A DNA stretch of 64,000 nt, taken from Clostridiales bacterium. GTDB taxonomy: Bacteria; Bacillota; Clostridia; Christensenellales; Borkfalkiaceae. A program made the position numbers and the translations under genes. Below, one piece after another: positions 42,779-52,581 of this stretch. The stretch spans positions 124,001 through 188,000 of the forward strand of contig SVIG01000004.1 in NCBI GenBank assembly GCA_015071005.1. The letters are read 5' to 3'. Each line of letters begins with the position of its first letter. The stretch's first letter is position 1. Below the pieces are notes generated by a model. That model made no database searches, was not told where the DNA came from, and worked only from the letters and a program-made list of their open reading frames with translations.

Positions 42779-44155
42779 ATGCAAACGAACGTAAAAGAAC
42801 TTATCAACGCGCAGCGTGCGTTTTTTCAAAGCGGAAGGACCTTGTCTATCGATTTCCGTATTGAAGCGTTAAAGAAACTTTATAAGGCTGTGCAGGAGTC
42901 CGAAAAAGAGATTTTAGACGCTTTGCAAGCGGATTTGGGGAAGAGCGAAACGGAAAGCTATATGTGCGAAGTGGGTATGGCGCTTTCGGAGATTCGCTAT
43001 ATGTGCAAGCACGTGAAAAAATGGTCGAAGGGGAAGAAGGTGCATACGCCCATCGCGCAATTTGCGGCAAAAAGCTATCAAAAGCCGTCGCCGTATGGGA
43101 ATGCACTCATTATGAGCCCTTGGAATTATCCCTTTTTATTGACGGTCGATCCGATTGCTAATGCAATCGCGGCAGGAAACACCGCTATTGTAAAGCCAAG
43201 TGCTTACGCACCCCAAACAAGCGCGACGATAGAAAAACTGCTTTCCAAGACTTTTCCGAAGGAGTATATCGCCGTTGTAACGGGCGGAAGACAGGAAAAC
43301 GCGGCGCTTTTGGACGAGAAGTTTGATATTGTATTCTTTACGGGCAGTCAAGCGGTGGGGAAAGAGGTGCTGCGTAAATGCGCTGAGCATTTAACGCCTG
43401 CGGTGCTGGAATTGGGCGGCAAAAGCCCGTGTATCGTGGACGAAACGGCGAAGCTTCCGCTTGCGGCGAAACGGATTGTCTTTGGGAAATTCCTAAACTG
43501 CGGTCAAACCTGCGTCGCGCCCGATTACGTCTTATGCCATAGTGCGGTAAAAGACGAGTTACTTGCGGAAATCAAAAAGCAAATCAAGCTGCAATTTGGC
43601 GAAAAACCGCTTGAAAATCAAAGCTATGGAAAGATAGTGAACGAAAAACATTTCGAGCGTTTGGTGGGGATAATGGATCGTGAAAAAGTAGTCTACGGTG
43701 GGGGCGTGTACGCGTTGAAGCAAAAAATCGAGCCTACCGTGATGGCGAACGTCACTTGGGACGATCCCGTGATGCAAGAAGAGATTTTTGGCCCGATTTT
43801 GCCGATTTTGACCTTTGAAGAATTCGATGAGATTTATACGCTCCTGCAAGATAAGCAAAAGCCGCTCGCGTTCTATCTTTTTACGGAAAATAAACGCCGC
43901 GCACGTGCAGCTTTTGAAAAATGTAGATTTGGCGGCGGGTGTATCAACGATACGATTATCCATCTTGCTACAAGCGAAATGGGTTTTGGCGGCGTTGGAG
44001 AAAGCGGTATGGGCGCGTATCACGGTAAGACGGGCTTCGACGCCTTTTCCCATTATAAGAGTATCGTGAAAAAGGGCACGAAAATCGATTTACCCATGCG
44101 CTATCAGCCGTATAAAAAATCCAAAGAAAAACTCATTCGAAAGTTCTTGAAATAA
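42779..44155 (+). CDS. class-3-like aldehyde dehydrogenase
   Basis: 458 residues, ALDH3 length. NAD(P) region SPWNYPFLL, the catalytic Glu in ELGGKSPCIV and the catalytic Cys in GQTCVAPDYV are present, with EEIFGPILP near the C-terminus. Oxidises medium- or long-chain or aromatic aldehydes by family; substrate not defined. A dispersed motif copy encodes GGGVYALK in the loop before EPTVM, where other members have variable sequence. The HAD gene follows after 10 bases. Confidence 0.92.
   Translation: MQTNVKELINAQRAFFQSGRTLSIDFRIEALKKLYKAVQESEKEILDALQADLGKSETESYMCEVGMALSEIRYMCKHVKKWSKGKKVHTPIAQFAAKSYQKPSPYGNALIMSPWNYPFLLTVDPIANAIAAGNTAIVKPSAYAPQTSATIEKLLSKTFPKEYIAVVTGGRQENAALLDEKFDIVFFTGSQAVGKEVLRKCAEHLTPAVLELGGKSPCIVDETAKLPLAAKRIVFGKFLNCGQTCVAPDYVLCHSAVKDELLAEIKKQIKLQFGEKPLENQSYGKIVNEKHFERLVGIMDREKVVYGGGVYALKQKIEPTVMANVTWDDPVMQEEIFGPILPILTFEEFDEIYTLLQDKQKPLAFYLFTENKRRARAAFEKCRFGGGCINDTIIHLATSEMGFGGVGESGMGAYHGKTGFDAFSHYKSIVKKGTKIDLPMRYQPYKKSKEKLIRKFLK
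43700..43719 (+). repeat. dispersed motif copy 10, sense inside the ALDH gene
   Basis: Exact GGGGGCGTGTACGCGTTGAA, in frame, encoding GGVYALK. Confidence 0.88.
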
Positions 44156-44165
44156 GGAGTAAATT

Positions 44166-44873
44166 ATGAAACCGAAAATGATATTATTTGATTTAGACGG
44201 TACTCTTTTGCCGATGGATCAAGACGTGTTTGTAAAGGCGTATTTCGGTGCGATTGCTAAAAAACTCGCCCCCCGCGGCTATGAGCCGCAAAAGCTCGTG
44301 CAGTCTATTTGGATTGGTACGAAGGCGATGATTAAAAATGACGGTTCGAAGAAAAACGAGCAGGCTTTTTGGGATACGTTTGCAGGCATTTATGGGGAGC
44401 AGGTACGCGATGAAATCGTTTATTTCGATGAATTCTACGTACAAAACTTCGACGACGTACAAGCTTCCTGCGGCTTTAACGTAGAGGCGGCGAAAACCGT
44501 CCGCGCTTTGAAAGAGGCGGGGTATCGCTTAGCGCTTGCGACCAACCCGATTTTCCCGTCGATTGCAACGGAAAAGCGTATGCGTTGGGCAGGGCTTGAT
44601 AAGTCCGATTTCGAACTGTACACCACCTACGAAAATTCCCGTTATTGTAAGCCGAATTTGAAGTATTACGAAGATATTTTGACGGCGCTTGACGTCAAGG
44701 CGGAAGATTGCTTGATGGTAGGCAATGACGTAGGGGAAGATATGATTGTGGAAAAATTGGGGATGAAGGTTTTTCTTCTCACCGATTGCTTGATTAACCG
44801 CGAAAATAAGGATTTATCCGCTTATCCGCACGGTAGTTTTGTAGATTTGCTCGCTTTTGTGGAAAGTCTTTAA
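44166..44873 (+). CDS. HAD-superfamily hydrolase
   Basis: 235 residues. Motif I FDLDGTLLPMDQD, motif II LATNP, the Lys in YCKPNLKYYEDIL and motif IV MVGNDVGEDM are all seen. Probably a phosphatase for a small metabolite. AAGGAG precedes the ATG by 7; cotranscribed with the ALDH gene. Confidence 0.9.
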   Translation: MKPKMILFDLDGTLLPMDQDVFVKAYFGAIAKKLAPRGYEPQKLVQSIWIGTKAMIKNDGSKKNEQAFWDTFAGIYGEQVRDEIVYFDEFYVQNFDDVQASCGFNVEAAKTVRALKEAGYRLALATNPIFPSIATEKRMRWAGLDKSDFELYTTYENSRYCKPNLKYYEDILTALDVKAEDCLMVGNDVGEDMIVEKLGMKVFLLTDCLINRENKDLSAYPHGSFVDLLAFVESL

Positions 44874-44894
44874 CGAAATGGGGGCTTGGATGAG

Positions 44895-44921
44895 AAACAC
44901 ACCTATTAGGTGTGTTTTTTT
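44895..44921 (+). terminator. terminator after the HAD gene
   Basis: Stem AAACACACCT/AGGTGTGTTT and T run. Confidence 0.88.
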
Positions 44922-44943
44922 GTGATTATTTTGCATAAGACTA

Positions 44944-44972
44944 TTGACAAAACAGGGTGCGCGTGATACAAT
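44944..44972 (+). promoter_or_regulatory. promoter of the GH38/GH28 unit
   Basis: TTGACA, 17 bases, TACAAT. Confidence 0.85.
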
Positions 44973-45023
44973 AAAAAGGGTTTTTCCTGCAAGGAAAAAC
45001 GTTATCAAACGATAGGTGTAGTG

Positions 45024-47432
45024 ATGAAAAAGTTTCATTTGATTTGCAATTCGCATATTGATCCCGTGTGGATGTGGGATTGGGAAGAAGGTATGGGAGA
45101 GGCGATTTCTACCTTTTGGCAGGCGGCGGAGTTTTGCAAGGAGTACGATTACGTATTTTGCCATAACGAGGCGCTCCTGTATGAGTACGTAGAAAAGTAT
45201 GATCCTGCCCTCTTTGAAGAAATTTCCCGTCAGGTGGAAGCGGGGAAATGGCATATTATGGGCGGCTGGTATTTGCAGCCCGATTGTCAGCTCCCTTCGG
45301 GAGAAGCGTTCGTGCGTCAAATTAAATTGGGTAGAGAATATTTCGAAGAAAAGTTCGGCAAACGCCCGACGACGGCAATCAATTTCGATTCCTTCGGGCA
45401 TAGCGTAGGACTTGTCCAAATCTTGAAAAAATGCGGCTACGATAGCTATATGTTTTGTCGACCGATGCCTAATATGCTCACCTTGCCCGACCGTGAATTT
45501 ATTTGGCGCGGCAAGGACGGAAGCGAAGTAAAGGCTTCCCGAATCGAGGACGACACAATCTATTGCAGCGGCTTTGGTACGGCGCTTGCCGACATCAAGC
45601 GCAAGGCGGAAAAGTGCGGCGTTTCGGATATCAAAGTCGCCCTTTGGGGGGTAGGTAACCACGGCGGTAACCCTTCCCGTAAAGACCTTGCGGACGTCGC
45701 TTCGTACATGGAAGAACAAGCTAAAGAAGGGGTGGCAGTTTTGCACAGTACCCCTGAAAAATATTTCGCGGACGTGCATCCGACGGCGGTATGGGATAAA
45801 TCATTGCCCTGCTTGATCGGTAGCTATACGTCCATGAGCCGCATTAAACGCAAACACGTGGAGTTGGAGCATAAGCTTTTCACGACGGAAAAACTCTGTT
45901 CGCTTGCGGAAATGCGAGGTCTTTATAAGAAAGACCCCACGCCGTTCGCTGTTGCGGAAAAGGCGCTTGCAGGGATGGAATTCCACGACGTTGGTTCAGG
46001 TACTTGCGCTGCCGATGGGGAAGCGAGCACTCTTCGCCGCGCGGACGCTGCTGCGGAAGGTTTGCAGGTGGAATTTGACAAGGCGTTCTTTGCGATTGCG
46101 AGTCAAGACGTAAAGGCGGCGGAAAACACCTTCCCCGTGTTCGTATTTAATCAGCAACCGTACGTGCGCGACATGATCGCGGAAATGGAAATTTTAATTC
46201 CGACGTGGATTGATAACGATGATTTTCAATACACGGAAACGGTGCGTGTAAACGGTGAAATTGTGCCCTCGCAATGTATTAAAGAGCTTTCGAATATCAA
46301 TTACGATAGAAGAAAGCGCTTGGCGGTGCGGTTCAACGCACCGGCGATGGATATCGTGCGTTTGGACGTGACCTTTGAAAAGACGGCGAAAGAGCCTGCT
46401 CCCACGCAACCGGACGGGGATATCGTGTATAAGGACGAAATGAAGCAAGTCCGTATCGGTAGAAAGAGCGGTTTGATCGAAAGCTATATTGTAGACGGTA
46501 AGGAGCTTGTTAGCGGACCTGCGTTTGCGCCGGTGCTGTTTGACGATAACGCTGATCCTTGGGGTTGGGATTTGGATCACATTGGCGATAATCCCGTGCC
46601 GATGCAGCTTTCCGACTGCACGAAAGGGGTCTTCCGCAACTTCCATAACGTCCGCGTAATTGAAGACGGGAACGTGCTTATGCACGTAGAAAGCTTTTTC
46701 GAAGGCGGCGGTAGCTACGTGCGTGTGGATTATAAAATTTACAAGCATTTACCGTACACGGATATTACGCTCGACGTCTTCTACAATGAACGCGAAAAGG
46801 CGTTGAAGATTAAAATTCCCACCGCGTTAAAGGGCGAGTTTTTCGGTCAGCTTCCGTTCGGCACGGAAACGTATGAAAAGGACGGCAAGGAAAATCCTGT
46901 GCAAAGATTTTTCGGGGTCGGCGACGGCGAGATGGGTATGGTCGTTTGCAACGACGGCGCGTTCGGTTTTTCGCACGACGGGGATAGCCTATACGCGACC
47001 TTGCTCCGCGGCGTAGCCTATTGCGCGCACCCGATCGGCAAGCGTCCACTCTTAAAAAAGGACATGTTCGTACCTTTCATAGAGCAGGGTAAGCACACCC
47101 TTCGTTTCCGCCTTTCTTACGAAGAAAAGAAGGGTATGGAAAATGCTGCGCAGGAATTTGTAAACGTACCGTTTGCACTCTGTTTCTTCCCGCATGGCAA
47201 GGGCGGGGATGCGACGAACGTGATTTCGTTGGATAATAAAGCAGTTTCGCTCGTGGCGTTCTATCAGGAAAAAGGCGCGTACGTTTTGCGTTTTATCAAC
47301 AACAACGCAGGGGAAGAAACTGTGGAAATTTCCTTACAAGGGAAGAAGTATAGCGTAAAATTTGGCAAGTATGAAGTAAAGACCTTCATCTTTGACGGGG
47401 CAAACTTCAAAGAAAAAGACACTTGGTATTAA
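45024..47432 (+). CDS. glycoside hydrolase family 38 alpha-mannosidase
   Basis: 802 residues, cytoplasmic (no signal peptide). The family's metal-site opening (HLICNSHIDPVWMWDWEEG), nucleophile Asp in NFDSFGHSVGL and the C-terminal beta domains are present. Starts at ATG 45024 with AGGTG 5 bases upstream. It would trim alpha-mannosides imported from host or plant glycans. Next gene, GH28, begins 17 bases after the stop. Confidence 0.9.
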   Translation: MKKFHLICNSHIDPVWMWDWEEGMGEAISTFWQAAEFCKEYDYVFCHNEALLYEYVEKYDPALFEEISRQVEAGKWHIMGGWYLQPDCQLPSGEAFVRQIKLGREYFEEKFGKRPTTAINFDSFGHSVGLVQILKKCGYDSYMFCRPMPNMLTLPDREFIWRGKDGSEVKASRIEDDTIYCSGFGTALADIKRKAEKCGVSDIKVALWGVGNHGGNPSRKDLADVASYMEEQAKEGVAVLHSTPEKYFADVHPTAVWDKSLPCLIGSYTSMSRIKRKHVELEHKLFTTEKLCSLAEMRGLYKKDPTPFAVAEKALAGMEFHDVGSGTCAADGEASTLRRADAAAEGLQVEFDKAFFAIASQDVKAAENTFPVFVFNQQPYVRDMIAEMEILIPTWIDNDDFQYTETVRVNGEIVPSQCIKELSNINYDRRKRLAVRFNAPAMDIVRLDVTFEKTAKEPAPTQPDGDIVYKDEMKQVRIGRKSGLIESYIVDGKELVSGPAFAPVLFDDNADPWGWDLDHIGDNPVPMQLSDCTKGVFRNFHNVRVIEDGNVLMHVESFFEGGGSYVRVDYKIYKHLPYTDITLDVFYNEREKALKIKIPTALKGEFFGQLPFGTETYEKDGKENPVQRFFGVGDGEMGMVVCNDGAFGFSHDGDSLYATLLRGVAYCAHPIGKRPLLKKDMFVPFIEQGKHTLRFRLSYEEKKGMENAAQEFVNVPFALCFFPHGKGGDATNVISLDNKAVSLVAFYQEKGAYVLRFINNNAGEETVEISLQGKKYSVKFGKYEVKTFIFDGANFKEKDTWY

Positions 47433-47449
47433 AAAAGGAGTTAATGAAT

Positions 47450-48826
47450 ATGCAAACGTTTAACGTACAAGAATTTGGCGCGGTAGCAGACGGCATTACC
47501 TTGAATAGCGAAGCGGTACAAAAAGCCATCGACGAATGCTCGAAGGTGGGCGGAAAGGTCTTTTTCCCGAAAGGGGAATACGTGCTTTCGACGGTGTTTC
47601 TCAAGAGCAACGTGACGATTGAATTGGACGAAGGCGCGGTAATTTTGGGAAGCTTGGATTTCTACGATTATCGCCCCGACGAAAAACTCGATTATCCCTT
47701 GTATCAAGACGCGTCGCACAGCTTTTTTGAATGCTCGATGTTCGTCGGGCTTGGCGTGGAGAACATTCGCTTTGTTGGGAAAGGCAAGGTGGATATGCGC
47801 TCCGTTTGGGATGAAGACAACGTGCGGAATATCGTACACCGCGGCGCGAAGTGTATCGCGCTCAAAAATTGCAAAAACGTAGAGATTCGCGATTGGGATA
47901 TTCGCCACGTGACCGATTTGGCGGTCTATTTCGCAGGTTGTGAAAACGTAGAAGTTGCGGATTTGTTTTTGAAGGTGTATATCGACGGCGTTAGCCCCGA
48001 CAATTCGAAAAACGTAAAAATTCACGATTGCGATATTGAAGCAGGCGACGATGGGATCGTGTTTAAGAGCTCGTACACCTTAAACCGCATTGATATTTGT
48101 AAAAATATCCGCGTTTGGAACTGTAAGATTAAGAGCCGTTGCAGCGCGATTAAATTCGGTACGGAAACGAACGGCGGTTTTGAAGATATTTGCATAGAAG
48201 ATATCGAGATTCGCGATACGCGTATTACGGGGATTGCCATTGAAAGCGTGGACGGCGCGGTGCTCGACGGAATTACGATCCGCAACGTGCGTATGCAAAA
48301 CGTGGGCGCGCCTTTGTTTGTGCACGTAGGTATGCGTATGCGTGGCCCTGAAGGGCGTGAGCTTGGTTGGATACGCAACGTGACCCTTGAAAATATCACG
48401 GCGGTCGGTCCTTACGAGCCTTATGAAATTATCGCATGGAATTATGCGAGTTTTATCGCAAATGATGTGTATCAAGAGCCTTGGAAGGTGAACTTTTCGT
48501 ATACCGATAGCAACTTAACCAAAGACGATCCTTGGCAAATCACCAGCAATATTTGCGGCTTAAAGGATAGACCTTTGCAAAATATCGTATTGCGGAACGT
48601 ACATTTGGAATTGGATGGCGGCGTGCAAAGCTTTAATCCCATTGTACCGGAAATCCCCAAGCCCTATCCCGAAGTGAATACGTACGGCAGAACGTTGCCG
48701 GCAAAGGGTATCTATTTTAGACACATTGAAGGCTTGACTCTTGACAACGTAACGATCAAGGTTTATCGCTCCGACGTGCGCGAAGATTTTGTGTTTGACA
48801 ACGTAAAGGGTTTGAAGAGAATATAA
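47450..48826 (+). CDS. glycoside hydrolase family 28 (polygalacturonase-like)
   Basis: 458 residues. An N-terminal pectate-lyase-like start (FGAVADGITLNSEAVQKAIDEC) leads into a right-handed beta-helix. Catalytic Asp residues are in GVSPDNSKNVKIHDCDIEAGDDGIVFKS-type blocks; RCSAIKFGTE follows. No signal peptide, so it probably acts on imported oligogalacturonides and frees galacturonate for the uxa pathway. ATG 47450 is 9 bases after AAGGAG. Confidence 0.88.
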   Translation: MQTFNVQEFGAVADGITLNSEAVQKAIDECSKVGGKVFFPKGEYVLSTVFLKSNVTIELDEGAVILGSLDFYDYRPDEKLDYPLYQDASHSFFECSMFVGLGVENIRFVGKGKVDMRSVWDEDNVRNIVHRGAKCIALKNCKNVEIRDWDIRHVTDLAVYFAGCENVEVADLFLKVYIDGVSPDNSKNVKIHDCDIEAGDDGIVFKSSYTLNRIDICKNIRVWNCKIKSRCSAIKFGTETNGGFEDICIEDIEIRDTRITGIAIESVDGAVLDGITIRNVRMQNVGAPLFVHVGMRMRGPEGRELGWIRNVTLENITAVGPYEPYEIIAWNYASFIANDVYQEPWKVNFSYTDSNLTKDDPWQITSNICGLKDRPLQNIVLRNVHLELDGGVQSFNPIVPEIPKPYPEVNTYGRTLPAKGIYFRHIEGLTLDNVTIKVYRSDVREDFVFDNVKGLKRI

Positions 48827-48828
48827 AA

Positions 48829-48860
48829 AAACGGCTCGCCATTCGGCGAGCCGTTTTTAT
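48829..48860. terminator. bidirectional terminator between GH28 and the AraC gene
   Basis: Perfect 11-bp stem AACGGCTCGCC/GGCGAGCCGTT with T runs on both strands. Confidence 0.88.
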
Positions 48861-48869
48861 CTGTTCGAT

Positions 48870-48889
48870 GGGGGCGTGTACGCGTTGAA
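48870..48889 (+). repeat. dispersed motif copy 11, abutting a stop codon
   Basis: Exact GGGGGCGTGTACGCGTTGAA; its last base touches the complement of the AraC gene's TAA. Confidence 0.9.
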
Positions 48890-49684
48890 TTAGAATTTCG
48901 CAAGCTGATTTTTGCGATATGTCAAGGGGGAAACCCCTTCTTTTTTCTTAAAAATCAAGCCGAAATAATTGGCGGATGAAAAGCCGCACGCTTCCGAGAT
49001 TTCGTTGATGCTCTTTTTTGTGGATACAAGCTGCTGCTTGGCTTTTGTTAAGCGCACCGTCAGCAAAAAGTCGATTGGAGAGCGGTGGGTATATTTCTTA
49101 AAGTTATAAAGCAGGGTGGGCTTGGAAACGAAAAGCCGCTCGGCAAGCTCGTCTAAATTTACGTTTTCATGATAATGCACGTTGAGATAGTCCAACGTTT
49201 TCAGTACAAGAGGGGGGATGGCGTTTTCCGAAATCGCTTGGGGGGCTTGTCTTTGATCGGCTGATTTGTGCAAAAGATAAATCCCATAGGAAAAGAGCGC
49301 GCGAAGCTCGTATTCCGCGCGCTTGCTCGTTTTGTCTACCGAGTAGGCTTCGTGGATCAAACGCAAAAGCGCCTTTTCTTCCTGCGAGGAAAGCTTCAAA
49401 ATTTGCAAGGCTTTTTTATCTAACGTTTCCTTTTGAAAGGGGTCGAGATAGGCAGGGGAAACGTTGACGTTATGCCGCTCGAAAGAGCCGCCTTCCGTCT
49501 TATGTACCACGCGCGGCGGAATGACCACGAGCGCAGGCGCATCGAGCTTATATAAAGCGTTCGAAAGAAAAAAGGAACGGCTGCCTTTGGCAAGAAAATA
49601 AATTTCGTAATGCGCGTGCGAGTGAAATTCGTGCATCGACCAGTCTTCATCGCGTACGGATTTGTCAATTTCTAAAAAGGGCAT
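48890..49684 (-). CDS. AraC-family regulator, likely of the hexuronate operon
   Basis: 264 residues. N-terminal cupin (HSHAHYEIYFLAKGSRSFFL), C-terminal double HTH (LDELAERLFVSKPTLLYNFKK and SINEISEACGFSSANYFGLIFKKKEG). It is divergent from uxaB with a 120-base intergenic region containing uxaB's promoter, so it probably senses a uronate and controls the operon and perhaps GH28. That assignment is contextual. Confidence 0.88.
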   Translation of the reverse strand: MPFLEIDKSVRDEDWSMHEFHSHAHYEIYFLAKGSRSFFLSNALYKLDAPALVVIPPRVVHKTEGGSFERHNVNVSPAYLDPFQKETLDKKALQILKLSSQEEKALLRLIHEAYSVDKTSKRAEYELRALFSYGIYLLHKSADQRQAPQAISENAIPPLVLKTLDYLNVHYHENVNLDELAERLFVSKPTLLYNFKKYTHRSPIDFLLTVRLTKAKQQLVSTKKSINEISEACGFSSANYFGLIFKKKEGVSPLTYRKNQLAKF

Positions 49685-49742
49685 TTTTGACTCCTATTTT
49701 ATAATATATATGTAATTCACTAAAATATTATCATTTTTTATA

Positions 49743-49771
49743 TTGAAAGTCAAGCATAATTATGGTATTAT
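49743..49771 (+). promoter_or_regulatory. promoter of the uxa operon
   Basis: TTGAAA, 17 bases, TATTAT. The predicted transcription start (about 49778) excludes the track's first ATG at 49775. Confidence 0.78.
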
Positions 49772-49807
49772 AAAATGGCAAAATCAAAAAAGGATTGGAA
49801 AAGAAAA

Positions 49808-51184
49808 ATGGTAAAAATTTTGCAATATGGCGAAGGAAACTTTTTGCGTACTTTTGTGGATGCGTATTTTGACGCCTTGAACAAAGAAAGGCAAGGCGCG
49901 TATGCGGTGAACATCGTAAAACCGATTACGTTCGGTACGCTTGAACGTTTTGAAAAACAAGGGAATAAATATCATATTGTCTTGCGCGGTATGGAAAACG
50001 GCGCGCAAGTGGAAAACGTTTATAAAATCGATTCTCTCGCGCAGGTAATCGATCCGTTTGCGGATGCGGAGAATTATTATGCTTTGGCGAAGGACGCGGA
50101 TTTGAAAATCATCGTTTCCAATACGACGGAAGCAGGGATTTGTTATAACGGCGCGGACGAATTGGACGGTTTTGAAAAAATCACTTATCCTGCAAAGCTC
50201 ACGAAGTTCTTGTTCGAACGTTTTAACGCAGGGCTTGACGGGGTATATCTTTTACCCGTAGAACTGATCGATAACAACGCAGACGAGCTTAAAAAGTGCG
50301 TGGATAAATATATCGAGCTTTGGAATTTGCCGCAAGCGTTCAAGAAATGGAACGACGAGCAAAACTTCTATTGCAATACCCTTGTAGATAGAATTGTTTC
50401 GGGGTATCCTCGCGATGAAGAAACGAAAGCGCACTTGATAGAGCTTATCGGGGAAGCGGACGAGCTTATGTCCATTGGCGAACCGTTTGGACTTTGGGCG
50501 GTAGAAAAGAAAGGAAATATCGCGCAATATATTAAGGAAGGGGTGCATAATATCGAAGTTGTTTTAACGGAAAATATTGGGTACTACAAAAAACGCAAGG
50601 TTCGCGTGCTCAACGGCAGCCATACGAACCTTGTTCCTGCAGGTTTATTGCACGGCGCGGTGACCGTAGACGATTGTATGAAGGACGAAAAACTCCGCGC
50701 GTTCATGGAAAATGCGTTGAAGGAAGAAATCATTCCCTTCGTTTCGGACGATATCGCGGCGACGACGGCGTTTGCGGATAGCGTGAAAGAACGTTTTGAG
50801 AATCCGTTCTTAAATCATCAGCTTACGAGTATCGCGCTCAACTCCATTTCCAAATGGGCGGCGCGCGTACTGCCGAGCTTTAGAGATTATTACGAAAGAT
50901 ATGCAAAACTCCCTGCTTATCTCGTAGTCGGTTTTTCCTACCTTATGGCTTTGTACGCAAAGGTGGTAAAAAATGGCGATAAGTATGAAGTGAACGTTGG
51001 AAACCGCGTAATTCAGCTTTTGGATACGCAGGAATATTTGGACTATTTCGCGGCGAAGAACTCCGTTTCGGCGTTTATGTCGAAGAAGGAAATTTGGGGC
51101 TGTGATTTGACGGCGTTTGACGGTTTTGCAAGCGCAGTAGAAGAAAACGTAGCGAAAATTTTAGGCGGTGCGGACTTATTATGA
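49808..51184 (+). CDS. uxaB: tagaturonate reductase (altronate oxidoreductase)
   Basis: 458 residues, mannitol dehydrogenase superfamily. NAD-binding start ILQYGEGNFLRTFVDAYFD, the NTTEAGI strand, SNTT..., and the substrate region LNGSHTNLVPAGLL with its conserved Lys/Asn/His set. Reduces D-tagaturonate to D-altronate. Start chosen at 49808 because transcription begins inside the longer form. First of six co-directional genes; 4-base overlap with uxaA. Confidence 0.92.
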   Translation: MVKILQYGEGNFLRTFVDAYFDALNKERQGAYAVNIVKPITFGTLERFEKQGNKYHIVLRGMENGAQVENVYKIDSLAQVIDPFADAENYYALAKDADLKIIVSNTTEAGICYNGADELDGFEKITYPAKLTKFLFERFNAGLDGVYLLPVELIDNNADELKKCVDKYIELWNLPQAFKKWNDEQNFYCNTLVDRIVSGYPRDEETKAHLIELIGEADELMSIGEPFGLWAVEKKGNIAQYIKEGVHNIEVVLTENIGYYKKRKVRVLNGSHTNLVPAGLLHGAVTVDDCMKDEKLRAFMENALKEEIIPFVSDDIAATTAFADSVKERFENPFLNHQLTSIALNSISKWAARVLPSFRDYYERYAKLPAYLVVGFSYLMALYAKVVKNGDKYEVNVGNRVIQLLDTQEYLDYFAAKNSVSAFMSKKEIWGCDLTAFDGFASAVEENVAKILGGADLL

Positions 51185-52581
51185 GCGACGTAATCATCAA
51201 CAAAAAGGATAACGTTGCCGTCACTTTGCACGGGAAAGGGGATATCCCCGCAGGGCATAAATTTGCCTTGAAAGAGATTGCAAAGGGCGAATACGTTATC
51301 AAATACGGCGAAATTATCGGTAGAGCCACGCAGGATATTGCTTGCGGCGAATGGGTACATACCCACAACGTAAAATCCCATTTGGACGAAAACGTGGCAT
51401 ACAGGTACGAGTTTAACGCTCAAAATGCGGTAAAGGACAAGGCGACCTTCCTTGGCTATAAGCGCGAATACGGTAGAGCAGGGATTCGCAACGAAATCTA
51501 TATTATCCCGACGGTTGGCTGTGTAAATAACGTTTGTATGCGTTTGGCGAAGGACGCACAAAAGCTTGTGGAAGGGAGTATCGACGGGATTTTTGCGCTT
51601 ACCCATCAATTCGGTTGCTCGCAACTTGGCGAGGATAACGAGAATATTAAAAAGCTCCTTTGCGCGATTGCGCTTAACCCTAACGCAAGCTTTGTCTTGT
51701 TCGTAGGCTTGGGCTGTGAAAATAACGGTTTGGACGGTATAAAAGAATATCTCGCGCCCTATAAGCGGGATAATATCGCCTATTATAATTGTCAGGACGT
51801 AGAAGACGAGCATGCGTACGGCATGGAAATTTTACAAAGCTTTGCGCAAAAAGCCAAAGCTTTTAAGCGCGAAGAAGTGGATTTTTCCGAGCTTTGTATC
51901 GGCTTGAAATGCGGCGGATCGGACGGATATTCCGGCTTGACGGCAAATCCGCTCGTGGGGAAAATTTCCGATAAAGTGGTCGGCTTTGGCGGTAGCGCAA
52001 TTTTGACCGAAGTGCCCGAAATGTTCGGCGCGGAGCAGCTCTTGATGAACAAGTGCAAAAATCAAGACGTTTTCGAGCGCTATAAAAAGATGATTGAAGA
52101 TTTCAAAGCGTATTACACAACGCAAGGGTTTCCCGTGTACGAAAATCCGAGTCCTGGGAACAAAAAGGGCGGCATTACGACCTTGGAAGAAAAGTCGCTT
52201 GGCTGTATCGAAAAGGCAGGATCGACGGAAATCGTGGATGTGCTTTCGTACGGCGAACAGGTAAAAGAGAAGGGCGTGTCCGCGTTGAATGCCCCTGGTA
52301 ACGATTTGATTGCCGCGACGGCGCTTGCGGCAAGTGGGTGTCAGCTTGTCCTTTTCACGACGGGCAGAGGGACGCCGTTTAGTACGTTTGTTCCCACGAT
52401 GAAAATCGGCTCGAACGACCGTATTTCGGCCTATAAGAATAATTGGATTGATTTCAACGCGTTTGGAATGGATGAAAACGGACTGTTTGATTTGATTGTG
52501 AAAACGGTCAACGGCGAATACGCTTGCAAAAGTGAAGATATTAGAGAAATTGCATTTTATAAAACGGGAGTTACGTTATGA
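51181..52581 (+). CDS. uxaA: altronate dehydratase
   Basis: 466 residues, complete UxaA with both the SAF-like N-terminal part (GHKFALKEIAKGEYVIKYG, WVHTHNVKSHL) and the Fe-S core (GLKCGGSDGYSGLTANPLVG, TTGRGTPF). Converts D-altronate to 2-keto-3-deoxygluconate. Two weak resemblances to the dispersed motif occur at 51402 and 52272 and are probably chance. Overlaps uxaC by 4 bases. Confidence 0.94.
   Translation: MSDVIINKKDNVAVTLHGKGDIPAGHKFALKEIAKGEYVIKYGEIIGRATQDIACGEWVHTHNVKSHLDENVAYRYEFNAQNAVKDKATFLGYKREYGRAGIRNEIYIIPTVGCVNNVCMRLAKDAQKLVEGSIDGIFALTHQFGCSQLGEDNENIKKLLCAIALNPNASFVLFVGLGCENNGLDGIKEYLAPYKRDNIAYYNCQDVEDEHAYGMEILQSFAQKAKAFKREEVDFSELCIGLKCGGSDGYSGLTANPLVGKISDKVVGFGGSAILTEVPEMFGAEQLLMNKCKNQDVFERYKKMIEDFKAYYTTQGFPVYENPSPGNKKGGITTLEEKSLGCIEKAGSTEIVDVLSYGEQVKEKGVSALNAPGNDLIAATALAASGCQLVLFTTGRGTPFSTFVPTMKIGSNDRISAYKNNWIDFNAFGMDENGLFDLIVKTVNGEYACKSEDIREIAFYKTGVTL

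Noticed and set aside
51402-51416. CAGGTACGAGTTTAA in uxaA
   Set aside because: Short match in a plausible native segment (YRYEFN); 5' half missing.
52272-52289. GGGCGTGTCCGCGTTGAA in uxaA
   Set aside because: One core mismatch (TCC for TAC) in a region that reads as ordinary UxaA sequence; not counted.
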